Shown piece after piece: positions 47,001-55,000 of a stretch of DNA of 64,000 nt; position 1 is the stretch's first letter; every line of letters begins with the position of its first letter. This stretch comes from Oscillospiraceae bacterium (lineage in GTDB: Bacteria; Bacillota; Clostridia; Oscillospirales; Oscillospiraceae), in assembly GCA_022792495.1 (NCBI GenBank), contig JAAWBD010000111.1:1-64000 (forward strand), given 5' to 3'. The notes below the pieces were generated by a model. That model had not been told where the DNA came from and searched no databases. It worked only from the letters and a program-made list of their open reading frames with translations. The translations under genes and the position numbers were made by a program.

Positions 47001-50000
47001 TCAGCCTCATACTCCAGGATCAGGGAATCTCCCGGCATCAGCACTCCGTCCACATACCCGCTGTGATCCTTCAGGGGAAGGCCGCTGTAATGATCCTCCT
47101 TGTCGTCAGGCAGCGGATCCATCAGCTTCACGTCAAACCCCGCCGTGGAGAGGTTGTTGCTGTCCAGGGTGGTTTTTAGGCCGGGGATGGTACCCGCGGT
47201 CTGGTCGCTGTATATCTTGCCTACATTCTTCACCAGCAGCTTTTCCACCTGGAAGGGCCGGGGCAGGACGGTAAGGCCCTTTTCCCCATCCCCCATCTCC
47301 GGGGAGTAGATCATATTATAGTTGTTGCTCAGCGCCGCCACAGTGGCCTTGATGGGATAAGCTCCCTCTGAGATCTCCGTACCGGCCAGCACCGTCTGTC
47401 CATTGTCGTCCACAGCTGTAAACTTGGGCGCCCGGTACTTCTCGTCGGCCAGCAGGTCGGCAAGGCTCTCCCCCCGGCCATCATTCCGGATCGTCCCCCC
47501 GCTGGCCTCGGCCCGCGCCTGGTCAAGGCTCTGGATCTCGCTGGTGGTATACCGGAAGGTAAAGTCCGTACTGTTGCTCCCCCGGAACTCATCCTCGCCA
47601 TAGTAGGAGCTCTGGCTGTCCGCCCAATAATGGAGGGGGGCCTGGACTACATCCAGCTGATAACGGTAGTTGGCTACAGTAAAGTAGTAGGTGCCCGCCG
47701 CCTCCGGGGTACCGTAGATCCGCCCCGAGGTGTTGTCGTAGTGCAGCCACTCCGGGTTATAGCGCATAATGCTCCGGGCGGGGATATTATGCTTGTAGAC
47801 CAGGGAGCCGTCAGCCTGCTTCTCCCAGCCCAGCTGAGCCTGGAAGGGGGTGGAGTAGACCACATCCCCCGCGTTGCTGCTGACCCCCAGCTGGGGCTCG
47901 TTGCGAATATAGAAAACCTGGGAATTATCCTTGCCCAGGGGAACCTTGGGGCCGGCGTTGGCATATGTCACGCTCGTAGCCAGATTGGCGGTATTGCCGC
48001 CGAAGATATCCTCCACCAGGGGATTGTAGGCGGCCGTCGTCAGCTCGCCATCCTTCTGGAACAGCAGGGTGAAATCGCTCATGCCCGCCTGCATCTCCAC
48101 TCCCTGGAACTCATCCTTCCCCACCGGATGCTGTACCAGGGTAAAGGGGACTGCCAGCAGCCACAGATCCCCGTTGCTGTCCAGCCGTGCCTTCCCTCCG
48201 TCCAGCATATTGTCATCCAGGGTGATGGAGAACACAAGCTCCCGCAGGTGACTTGTCCGTCCCTCGTCCATGGCCGCCTCCTCCAGGGGGGTGATAGCCT
48301 TGGAGTCATAGGTGGCAAAGCTGCGTCCGCTTTGAAGGGCGCGGGTAAAAACATAGGAATTATCCCGGCCCCACACCGTCTGGGATTTCCCGCTGGTGTT
48401 GTAGAGCCGGAGGGTGGCCTTCCACCGCTCCTCGGGCTTCTCCTTCCCGGGGATGGCGTCCCACTCATTCTGGGTCAGAACCTCCGCCGGATCCAGATAG
48501 CGTATGTCATAGATCAGGCTGAAGGTAAAGGTGTCTACGTCCCTCTTCGCCAGCAGCTCGCTGGCTGTACTGTTGGTCAGCTTTACGCCCACCCACATGG
48601 TGTCGAAAAGCTCCATCCTCTCCGTGCTGTTGGTTCCGGTGATCCAGGCTCCACCCTCCCGCCAGGGTCCCAGCGGGTTGCTGATGTAGCCGTCCTCATA
48701 GCCCTCCGCCACCGTGCGGCTGGCCTCCTTGCCCAGGTAGACCAGCTCCAGCCTGGGCCCCTCCGCTCCGGCGTCGGTGTGCAGGGTCTGCCGCTTGACC
48801 GCCTCCACCGTATTGGGCAAGGGGAGATAGTAGTAATCGCTCTTGCTGCTGCTCTCCGATATATTGGTCAGCTGGGCCCTGGGCAGGGCCTCCAGCATAT
48901 CTACATCTGTCACCTTGGTGCTGTTTTCCACTCTCTTGTCCAGTGTGCCGTCATGATCCCCGTCGGCCACCCGGTAGGCGAAAAGATCCACCGTGGGGTC
49001 TGTTCCCAGAGGGGTACCACCCAGCTGAGCCGGAATCGCCACAGGGCTGGTCTGGGCGTCGGTCAAATACCGCCGCAGCACCTCCGCGTCGGCGGAGGTC
49101 ACCGCCCCGTCCATGTCCACATCTCCGGGGATGGGCAGTACCACCAGCGTCCGGCGGAATTTCACCGCCCCCGTCCTTCCCCCGTCGGTGACCCAGGGGC
49201 TGTTCTCGTTCTCTGCGTTGGAGTCATAGGTCTTGTCCGCCACCGGATCATAGATCTCGTATTCCAGCGTATAGATCCCCGGCAAAATCTTCAGCCCCCG
49301 AAGATCGATCTGATCGTTGGCTCCCGACAGGATCTCCCCCGCCGTCGTATCCAGCAGCTGTCCTCCCTGATACCAACGGTCTACGCCCTTCATCAGGTTC
49401 GGGATCGTCAGCTCCTCCGCCATTTTCAGCTTCAGGATCCGCTGGACGACCCAAGGACTGTCCTTGCTGATCCGTACCGTCTGCCCCTCCGAATCCGTCA
49501 GGGCGATCCCGGGATCCTGGAAGGCAGAATTCTGATAGACCACGATTGCCTCCGGATCCAGATCCACGTTTGTGGCGCCGGAGGCCCAAGCACTGGGGGT
49601 GTAAGTATCCCGGAAAATGGAGCCCCCGTTGTTGACCTGGCTTCTGGGGTACTCGCCATAGAGGGTGGAGAAGCGGTAGTCAGCCAGGAATTTCTCTGTC
49701 GCCGCCGCCCTGTCGAACTCTGTCTCTCCCCCGGTATCCCGCTGGATCATACCCAGGGGAGTGTTGCCGGGAGACTGCTGGAGCGTGGGTTCTGTCAGCC
49801 GCTGTACGTGGAAGGTGTAGGTGGTGATCTTCCCCTTATCCTCCTCCGTCAGCTCCTCGCCGGCCAGCTGCTTTTCGTAGACGCTGGGTGGGGCTACGGT
49901 AATGGTGATATCGTTGTAGCGGTATCCCTCGTCACCCTCTCCCACCGAGGAGGGAAGCAGTGCGATACCTGTCACCGACCAGCGGGAATATGCAGGGTTG

Positions 50001-51955
50001 TCAGGACTGTTGTTGGGGATCTTTGTCGCCCCATCGTCTTTCCATCCTGCCTTTGGCAGCATCTCCGCCGAGAAACGGCTGTTGTCTCCCTCTGCCGCCG
50101 AGTAGTCTATGGACTGCTCCGAACCATATTTCCAGGTGATCTGCACTGGGCTGACCAGCCCGCTCTTATCCGTTTTCCCGTTGTAGTCATAGAAGATCTC
50201 GGCGGCATTGAACTCCAGATCCAAGCTGTCCACATCCGCCGGAACCCGCAGCCAATACTCCGTTCCGGCACCGGCAGCGGCACCCCTGTCGAAGTCTGTC
50301 TCCTTCTCCGCCAAAGCCGTTCCAAACAGGCCAAGGATATCACTGCTGTAAAGGGGAAGCCTCTCCCCGTTCACCGTCAGAGTTACTGCGCTTTCCAGCA
50401 ACCCCCCTGTCCGTTCATCCTTCACTCTGTCTATATCTGCCGCCCTGGACTCATCGCTGCCTCTCCATTTCCCCACAAAGCTTACCGGGTTATTCCGATA
50501 GACAGCGCTGTCCTCAGCAGAGGTTCGATAGCCCCAGTCATAATAGCTTTGACCGCCATCCCAGGTATCTCCCAAGACGCTATTGGCTACACCATAGGCC
50601 CCTTCGGCGTCATAGCCCCAGTTCCCGGTCACATAGTCCATCAGTGATACGGGGATCATGTTATCCTCGTTGTCGTAGTCATAGAGCCAGCTCCGAATCT
50701 CCGCATCCGACGGATCCCTTCCCATCTTTATTCCGCAGCGGTAGAGATACCAGCCGTCAAAGACCTTATCGGGGATCCGCCCCAGGTTGGCCACAGAGGG
50801 GAAAACACAGTAGCTGATCGTCTCCCCGTTCTCCTTGTGGAGAAGCTCGTAGTCGTACAAATCGTTAAGTGCTCCGTCATTGTACTTTCTAAATCCGTAA
50901 TCTGTGGGGTTCAGGCCAGAGATCTCCACCTCGCCGGATTCATCGTAGGGGTCGATCGAGGTCTCCACCTGGAACTCTTCCCCGTACTCTGTCAACGTGG
51001 CGTGATACTCGCCGCCGCCCTCAACCGCAACCCGCACAGGAACGCCAAAGCCGATGCTGTAGTTATATTTTTTCAGCACATTTGCCCGCTCAACAGGCAG
51101 GGCTACAGGTTCCACCGGCACTTCAACAGGCGGTTCCTCCGGCAGGGGCTCGGGGTTAGCCACAGGGGGAAGCTCCTCCGCCCCAGTGGTTTCATCGCCA
51201 TCAGGGAGCTCCTCTGGGGGCTCTGAGGGCAGGGTGTTTTCCGGCTGGTCAGGGAGGAAGCCATCCCCCCCGTCGTCGGGGATATCGGCCGCGCTCTCCA
51301 CCGGATCCTCCGAGGAAAGAATTGTCGCTTCCGGAGGCATGACTACGTCGCCAAACAAGGGGGGAATCCCCTCGTTCGACTCTTGGTTTGTCACATCCGT
51401 AACCTCTTCTGCCCCAGCGGATCCACAATTGTCTACAACCGGCTCCTCCCTCCCGTTTTCCGGGTCGGAAGCAAGGGAGAATTTTTCCGCCTCCGGAGGC
51501 AGCTCCGGGAGGAGGGTCTGATGAAGAGCTTCCTCGTCTATCTTTGTGGCCGAGTCTGTAGTCTCATCCTCAGCCTTGGCTATCACAGTTGGAACTTGTA
51601 ACTTGTTGTTACCATTTGTAACCTCTATCGGAGGCGAAATGGAAACGTTTGTGGTCTCAGACTCCAATTTTGGAGCTTCCATTTTTTGGATGTCAGCTTC
51701 CGGTTTGGTTACAGACGTCACGTCTAATGTTTTGCTTCGGAAATTTTGAGGGATGATCAGCTGGGGGAATTTGTCCCCGGCGCCGGTCTCCCATTTTCTG
51801 TCGGCGGGCGTGGACAGTCCCATCCGTACCAAACGGGTCTGGGCTGTTTTTCCAATTTCCGCGGAGGCCGCGAATACGGGACTGGCCTGGGGAATTGTCA
51901 CAGCCGTAGCCAGCGTCAGGGCGACAAGCCTGCGCACGCTCTGTTTATTCTTCAT
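41090..51955 (-). CDS. 3621-aa secreted MBG/YDG/Big_2 protein with internal dockerin and C-terminal SLH triplet
   Basis: ATG 51955 is chosen over an upstream in-frame codon because AAAGGAGG lies seven bases before it and it begins the signal peptide (cleavage after VFAA). Residues about 150-290 are Pro/Glu-rich. Near residue 942 is a canonical dockerin half, GDVDMDGAVTSADAEVLRRYL, with a weaker second loop near 1000 (DGDHDGTLD). It is preceded by a module shared with the 1750-aa protein. A cohesin-like stretch may follow (about 1060-1300). Then come MBG- and YDG-type sandwiches (FYGEENGELKF, YRVYGEDNPGDFPF, KTYDGSTRATGAL). A Big_2 domain lies at about 3322-3408 (WSSSDETVARVDRNG). Three SLH modules end the chain at about 3438-3621 (GLPDGRFGGEQTITRAE, GYFAPTRPITRAE). 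The SLH triplet should tether it to the wall while the dockerin offers a docking contact. It is second in an operon after the 1750-aa gene. No catalytic domain is recognised. Confidence 0.93.
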   Translation of the reverse strand: MKNKQSVRRLVALTLATAVTIPQASPVFAASAEIGKTAQTRLVRMGLSTPADRKWETGAGDKFPQLIIPQNFRSKTLDVTSVTKPEADIQKMEAPKLESETTNVSISPPIEVTNGNNKLQVPTVIAKAEDETTDSATKIDEEALHQTLLPELPPEAEKFSLASDPENGREEPVVDNCGSAGAEEVTDVTNQESNEGIPPLFGDVVMPPEATILSSEDPVESAADIPDDGGDGFLPDQPENTLPSEPPEELPDGDETTGAEELPPVANPEPLPEEPPVEVPVEPVALPVERANVLKKYNYSIGFGVPVRVAVEGGGEYHATLTEYGEEFQVETSIDPYDESGEVEISGLNPTDYGFRKYNDGALNDLYDYELLHKENGETISYCVFPSVANLGRIPDKVFDGWYLYRCGIKMGRDPSDAEIRSWLYDYDNEDNMIPVSLMDYVTGNWGYDAEGAYGVANSVLGDTWDGGQSYYDWGYRTSAEDSAVYRNNPVSFVGKWRGSDESRAADIDRVKDERTGGLLESAVTLTVNGERLPLYSSDILGLFGTALAEKETDFDRGAAAGAGTEYWLRVPADVDSLDLEFNAAEIFYDYNGKTDKSGLVSPVQITWKYGSEQSIDYSAAEGDNSRFSAEMLPKAGWKDDGATKIPNNSPDNPAYSRWSVTGIALLPSSVGEGDEGYRYNDITITVAPPSVYEKQLAGEELTEEDKGKITTYTFHVQRLTEPTLQQSPGNTPLGMIQRDTGGETEFDRAAATEKFLADYRFSTLYGEYPRSQVNNGGSIFRDTYTPSAWASGATNVDLDPEAIVVYQNSAFQDPGIALTDSEGQTVRISKDSPWVVQRILKLKMAEELTIPNLMKGVDRWYQGGQLLDTTAGEILSGANDQIDLRGLKILPGIYTLEYEIYDPVADKTYDSNAENENSPWVTDGGRTGAVKFRRTLVVLPIPGDVDMDGAVTSADAEVLRRYLTDAQTSPVAIPAQLGGTPLGTDPTVDLFAYRVADGDHDGTLDKRVENSTKVTDVDMLEALPRAQLTNISESSSKSDYYYLPLPNTVEAVKRQTLHTDAGAEGPRLELVYLGKEASRTVAEGYEDGYISNPLGPWREGGAWITGTNSTERMELFDTMWVGVKLTNSTASELLAKRDVDTFTFSLIYDIRYLDPAEVLTQNEWDAIPGKEKPEERWKATLRLYNTSGKSQTVWGRDNSYVFTRALQSGRSFATYDSKAITPLEEAAMDEGRTSHLRELVFSITLDDNMLDGGKARLDSNGDLWLLAVPFTLVQHPVGKDEFQGVEMQAGMSDFTLLFQKDGELTTAAYNPLVEDIFGGNTANLATSVTYANAGPKVPLGKDNSQVFYIRNEPQLGVSSNAGDVVYSTPFQAQLGWEKQADGSLVYKHNIPARSIMRYNPEWLHYDNTSGRIYGTPEAAGTYYFTVANYRYQLDVVQAPLHYWADSQSSYYGEDEFRGSNSTDFTFRYTTSEIQSLDQARAEASGGTIRNDGRGESLADLLADEKYRAPKFTAVDDNGQTVLAGTEISEGAYPIKATVAALSNNYNMIYSPEMGDGEKGLTVLPRPFQVEKLLVKNVGKIYSDQTAGTIPGLKTTLDSNNLSTAGFDVKLMDPLPDDKEDHYSGLPLKDHSGYVDGVLMPGDSLILEYEADLLQTETDKALSGQGGGRYALTEPEEDRTAQISGLRIVGGKNSKNYTIFDQKEPVINGEEAGVVGTVRRRKVIRFTFVRVPPLEYHTGDQLARGTELWFNIVKEGDRDNVEGDYPYNEETTLLRHGVTVTWATKEEMEDGKKGSLDYKLQQTFTMDYNGRYLCMSSGALDEEGRPEIVVYYPEPLKIIPRNLTLTAVEASRFYGEENGELKFTYDPRQLSVEHQERMRDLFGGSVDGGPRDGAELEQILVPDGKDAKDYYREPTLTAVDDVETRVPLDKDSKYTGSTTNAVLIQGAWSKEYKIDYSYTSKGTTVVQEDWGASPFSISRRVIVVEALRKTERTQNLTTIYADTKRIYTEKLTLDLEDVILSLPKKTAEGGVEYYPRYGAVSPIVVEKGYATEEALVGGDQVSFVYTATMASQDGADYVKWTSFSKGHFNMDGADANGDKKYPVQVGRITLTGPDANNYELVFKDNTSATLEAPTLLETVGGCIDPNVNARKNYYIPQLVQEGPDGTLTRTGRGEGTVTLRPIERMEIVSTGKLDYIYGDVYVPDQAGGSKNLGLQIHIEYAKDYDNYTGNVTSGTLEFKVSRYEDGRPVTTFDERGLAIYYQPGGETTGVDESQRLAYREALSIDPHDGAYLVVAGKRAENHEEICSLPSGQALRVRPKTLTLRPMDQYRVYGEDNPGDFPFEFNVNELAPQDQEKLGATSGWQNGTALTGLGLDYTAPAFKTDAQRKSDVKNGGRGGYDIYVDAGRKGELENYQLEFERGTLYIYPRRVQIDRFLKEPIYTIYSDIDANIVYTNAFIDQAEGLKEFTLKLAPGEYRPDGAPGALPITGEPLVSGDSMSLKLEIGYPADWKASSEKSFQVTVQNASFLPGTREYGNYELDTAGGVAVIHQREAKGDVELRSITNIEITGTPFKTEYDYGETLDLTGLTVTISYQVGNDESNIKHDTIPYRQTEDFASHGLYVNYYPYREITAEDKRLEAEARPEFKLRNRYYTAGTGDHVTIAPTHDSMTKAVGDPKREFSANGQYLVVTAQRDSEHKAAEPILVKKDGKLVQIKVNPRPVEFSLLASDKTYDGSTRATGALTIENAYRQQGYVDAFNRDVTDMVYPVTGADHEALWGEKLTAAGDKSFSEYIEEHGGSYKFATGGAGYEHDETPAPDTMTFSFLDPNVAYEDGEPTDWDVYGRITSKEVQVKGLRLAGADAANYVLRTSAVTPENVGQAAGYQGGSLPRATIRKADRAPMGLDVLPKVEVDPNTNVVRIVYDQSLSAISGGEQPQYMDELHFEYALQYDATEKVPELPEEPETREGETTLVVEQWAGPRGGQLWWDETYFGGEAVTIEYPEGYLPLEKDIPQGGDSESKENNKGQVYAWAGEDPRFLLDGEAYPGDSGQPWPGYELYKTDRTALSRGQIYWPVVRVAETHNYNASPAISSAAGYTPEMIQAVLAAKAALKSAANDDQLAKAQEAMTAAAGAALTAMGEALDGAREDAAAESGMMAEAAESGKWPEDWAGRASAPAVKTYAQSLELVSVKELEGAEPPAVPPEEAPEGQSRAAGDGKNTYQIPTLEAVWFTDVQQGLSKKLLDAVARNMSPVRYQEYAWDPGQTAPLFAEEQDVLSLEEPLLVEVTQEDEQGNEITSLVRVNEDSRARIYVELRSSSGGGSLVPVTGIRIDSEDLTVRIGAEPVQLRAIIEPENATNRTVRWSSSDETVARVDRNGQVTFVGIGIAVITATSVEGLSDSITVTVKSDEDWRDRFPNSIFNMGLEEPFFPMGEEDMLFHPQWEMTRGEAAQLLARFYLENPNWTRKGPADFPDLTGEESYAPAARLLGSMGVFVGLPDGRFGGEQTITRAEFIVLLTRMTGVEIPDTTGEPHAFLDTGEEDTWAYREIDAMRDVPGILLGVGEGYFAPTRPITRAESAVFLTRMLEFPLVGEEPLIPKDVGENHWARGSILRAVNRGIAPEK

Positions 51956-51993
51956 ATCGCGACCTCCTTTCTTTTTGGATTTATGTAGCCGAA

Positions 51994-52022
51994 GATGCGT
52001 CACAGTATCCCTGTGGCGCATC
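51994..52022 (-). promoter_or_regulatory. Intercistronic hairpin between the 1750- and 3621-aa genes
   Basis: GATGCG-x-CACAG pairs with CTGTG-x-CGCATC around a 5-nt loop, immediately after the stop of the 1750-aa gene. No T-run follows on the minus strand, so transcription probably continues into the 3621-aa gene. A role in mRNA stability or partial attenuation is possible. Confidence 0.5.
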
Positions 52023-52027
52023 CGGTA

Positions 52028-55000
52028 TCACTTGTAGTCTACAGGCAGGTAGAAACGCTCGATCACCTTTCTCACCCGGATGGTGTTGGCATCGATGTTG
52101 TTGATATTACGGTCGTTGTTTACATCACAGGTTCGCAGCTTAAAGATAGCCCCGTCGGGATAGTAATCGGCCATGTAGCCCAGGGGGGCAGTGACACGGT
52201 CTTTTACCAGCTGCTCGTCTACATGGTCAGACACATGCTGCCAGGCATCGGCGTCGCCGGCGGGCATGTTGGAGTTTACGTCGCCCACCGGAGCCAGGAT
52301 CACAAAGTCCCGGGTCACCTTCAGGGTGGGATCACGATCCGGGTCGCGATCTGCCGGATCACTATTATAATATTCGTCGTAGTCGAAGTCGGGGATGGTA
52401 TAGGTGAGCTCATACCTTCCCGGACGCAGATACTCTCCGTCTGTGTTCTTCAGGTCAGACCATTCTGTTATCAGGATGCCCGCGGTATTCTCCCGGCTCA
52501 GGTGGATCTTCCGGGCGGCAAGCGCAGCCTGCTGCTCCTCGCTGAGGTTGGGATCATCGGGATCCACAGGCAGGGAGAAGCGCTCCAGTTGGGTGGCCCC
52601 GTCCTGATCCAGGGTATAGGCATCCAGGGAGATGATGGCCCGGGAGATGTCCGCCGGACGTCCGGAGGAATCCAGCACCGTCCGCAGGCCCGGATCCAGG
52701 AAGTCCTCCCCCAGAATGGCGAAGAAGGCATAGTTGTTCAGATCCAGATTTTCCTCTTCCTTATATATATTGGGATCGGGATACCAGGTACCTACGCCTG
52801 TAACATTATTATAGTAGTAGAGGAAACCCATATGGCTCTCCGGCTCATAGGCCGCGTCGGGAGCCACCCAGGCCTCGGTCCAATAGTGGAGGGAGGTCAG
52901 GTCATAGTTCAGCGCATTCTCCTTCGCCTTTGCGGGGACAAGATCCTCCGCCAGGCCGTTGAAGCTGTAACGGTTGGCTACAAACGCCTTTTTAGCGGCG
53001 GCTTTATCGGTGATATTTTCCGCATTCATGATCATTCCGTAGGGGGAGTTGCCGTAATTCAGCTCGGCCACCGGGTGCTGGGGAACCCGGTGGATCTCCA
53101 CAAAGTAGAAGCGGCTCTCACTCTCAGCGGCGCTGGTATAGCTGATCCGCACCCGCACATAGTTAGACTCACCAGGCTTGGGAGAATCGAAGGCCCGGCT
53201 GGTGTGGACTGTGGGGGTGGCGGTATTACCGTTGTCGTCTCTGTAGATCTGCGCGTTGGGGCCTGTGAAGGGATCCTGATGATCCTCGGGGAAGAGGGTC
53301 ATTTCCACCTCGATCCTTCCATCCCCCTGGGGCAGGTTCCCGCTGCCGTCCGTAGGATAGAGCGCTTGGCGGAGGGTAGCCTCTATCTGGGAATAGTCTG
53401 CCTCAAAGGGAATGACCACCAGATACTGATCCACATCGTCGGAATAGCCCTTCTTCACGGCAGTACCGCCCCGCATCAGGTAAAGGCCCTTTTCCTCCTC
53501 TGTAGGAATGTGGGCAGGGTCGCTGGGATCGGGCCGACAGTTCTCCGCATCCTGATATTCCTGGGCAGTAAAGCTCTTCTGCCAGACGGCATACTCAAAG
53601 GGCTTCCGGGACTCTAAGGGAGTGGGAGCCCCATCCTTATAAAGATCCTCCTGGTTATGGCTGGCATAGGCCTTCAAATTGGAAAGCCGAAGCTTGGAGG
53701 AGATAGGCTCGTAGAAGTCAATGGTCACTGTTACATCATAATCGGGCATGATAAGAGACCAGATCCGGATCTGGGATTTGTCGTCTATATTTATAGTAGT
53801 GCCGTCTGACAGGGTGATGGGCCCTGTATAGGGCCAGAGGGTCACCGGCGCCCCGGAGCTGTCTACAGCACTATACTGGCGCACCTCGTATTCGTCGGTG
53901 GGCGTAGCCATGACGTAGACAACCGTATTCATAGAAGCAGCGTTGGAGCCGGCGTTGATATTCATGTTCCCGCTGCCGGTGGGCACCTCGCCCACGATAA
54001 CCTGGGCTGTCCCCATGTAGCCATCGGAGGGATTATACTCCACCCAGACCCGGTGGATCTTGTTTCCAGTGACGGTGAATCTGGCGTCAAAGTCCAGGAG
54101 GTAATCCTCCTCAGGCTTTGCGCCCACCCCCACAGTATGCCTTCTATCCGAGGTGATGAACAGCTTATCCAGGTACTCCAGCTCTCCGCCGTTGCCCTGG
54201 GCGCGCAGATCGTAGACATAAGAGAGGGTAAATGTAGTCATTTCTCCCGCAGGGAGGAAGGAGGCAGGGGGCTTCAGGAGGGTGAAGTGTCCGCCCTCGC
54301 TGCCGTAGTTACCGATATTGGGCAGGTCGGTCTCCAGATCAATGGCCAGTCCATTGATGTCCACATCGCCCACATTGAGGATGGTCAGAGTATACTCCTG
54401 ACGAACTGTGTAGCCCTCCACCCGGGTGTCAAATGTGACCAGCTCCACATTCTGCCGCTGGGTCAGATCTGGGTTGGGATCGTAGGGGGTGACGCCGCCG
54501 GGCTCCCCGGTGTAGATCAGCTTGATCTTCTCCTTCAGCTGTTGGGGATCCTCCGGCTCCTTCTCAGTGCGAATGGTGGCCTGGTAGGTACGGGGAGCAT
54601 GCGTGTCTACATCTATCCCCGGATTGCGCACCCGGCCGTAGGCCCCGTAGCGGGCATTATCCAGAAAATCATTGGGGCCGTAGCGGGTGATCCCATTTGC
54701 CTCCCCCGTTACAGACCAGGAGGGAGTGATGGTGAAGGTGTTCAGCTCTCCAAACTGGGAGCCGTTAATACCGCTGTAGAGGGTTTTTAGGCCGTAGCGC
54801 TCCTCATGGGGCACCTTGCCGATGACCTGACCGCTCTCATCCAGAACATCATCATACTGGGGCGCGCCTACAGCATCCACCGTCTCGTAGCTGCCGGCGG
54901 GCAGGGTAACGGTAGTGGGGATCCCCGCCCCCTCCCGGACAAAACGGTAGAGGTCGGCATTCACACCGATAAAATTGTAGATCTTATCCTCCAGGTGGAT

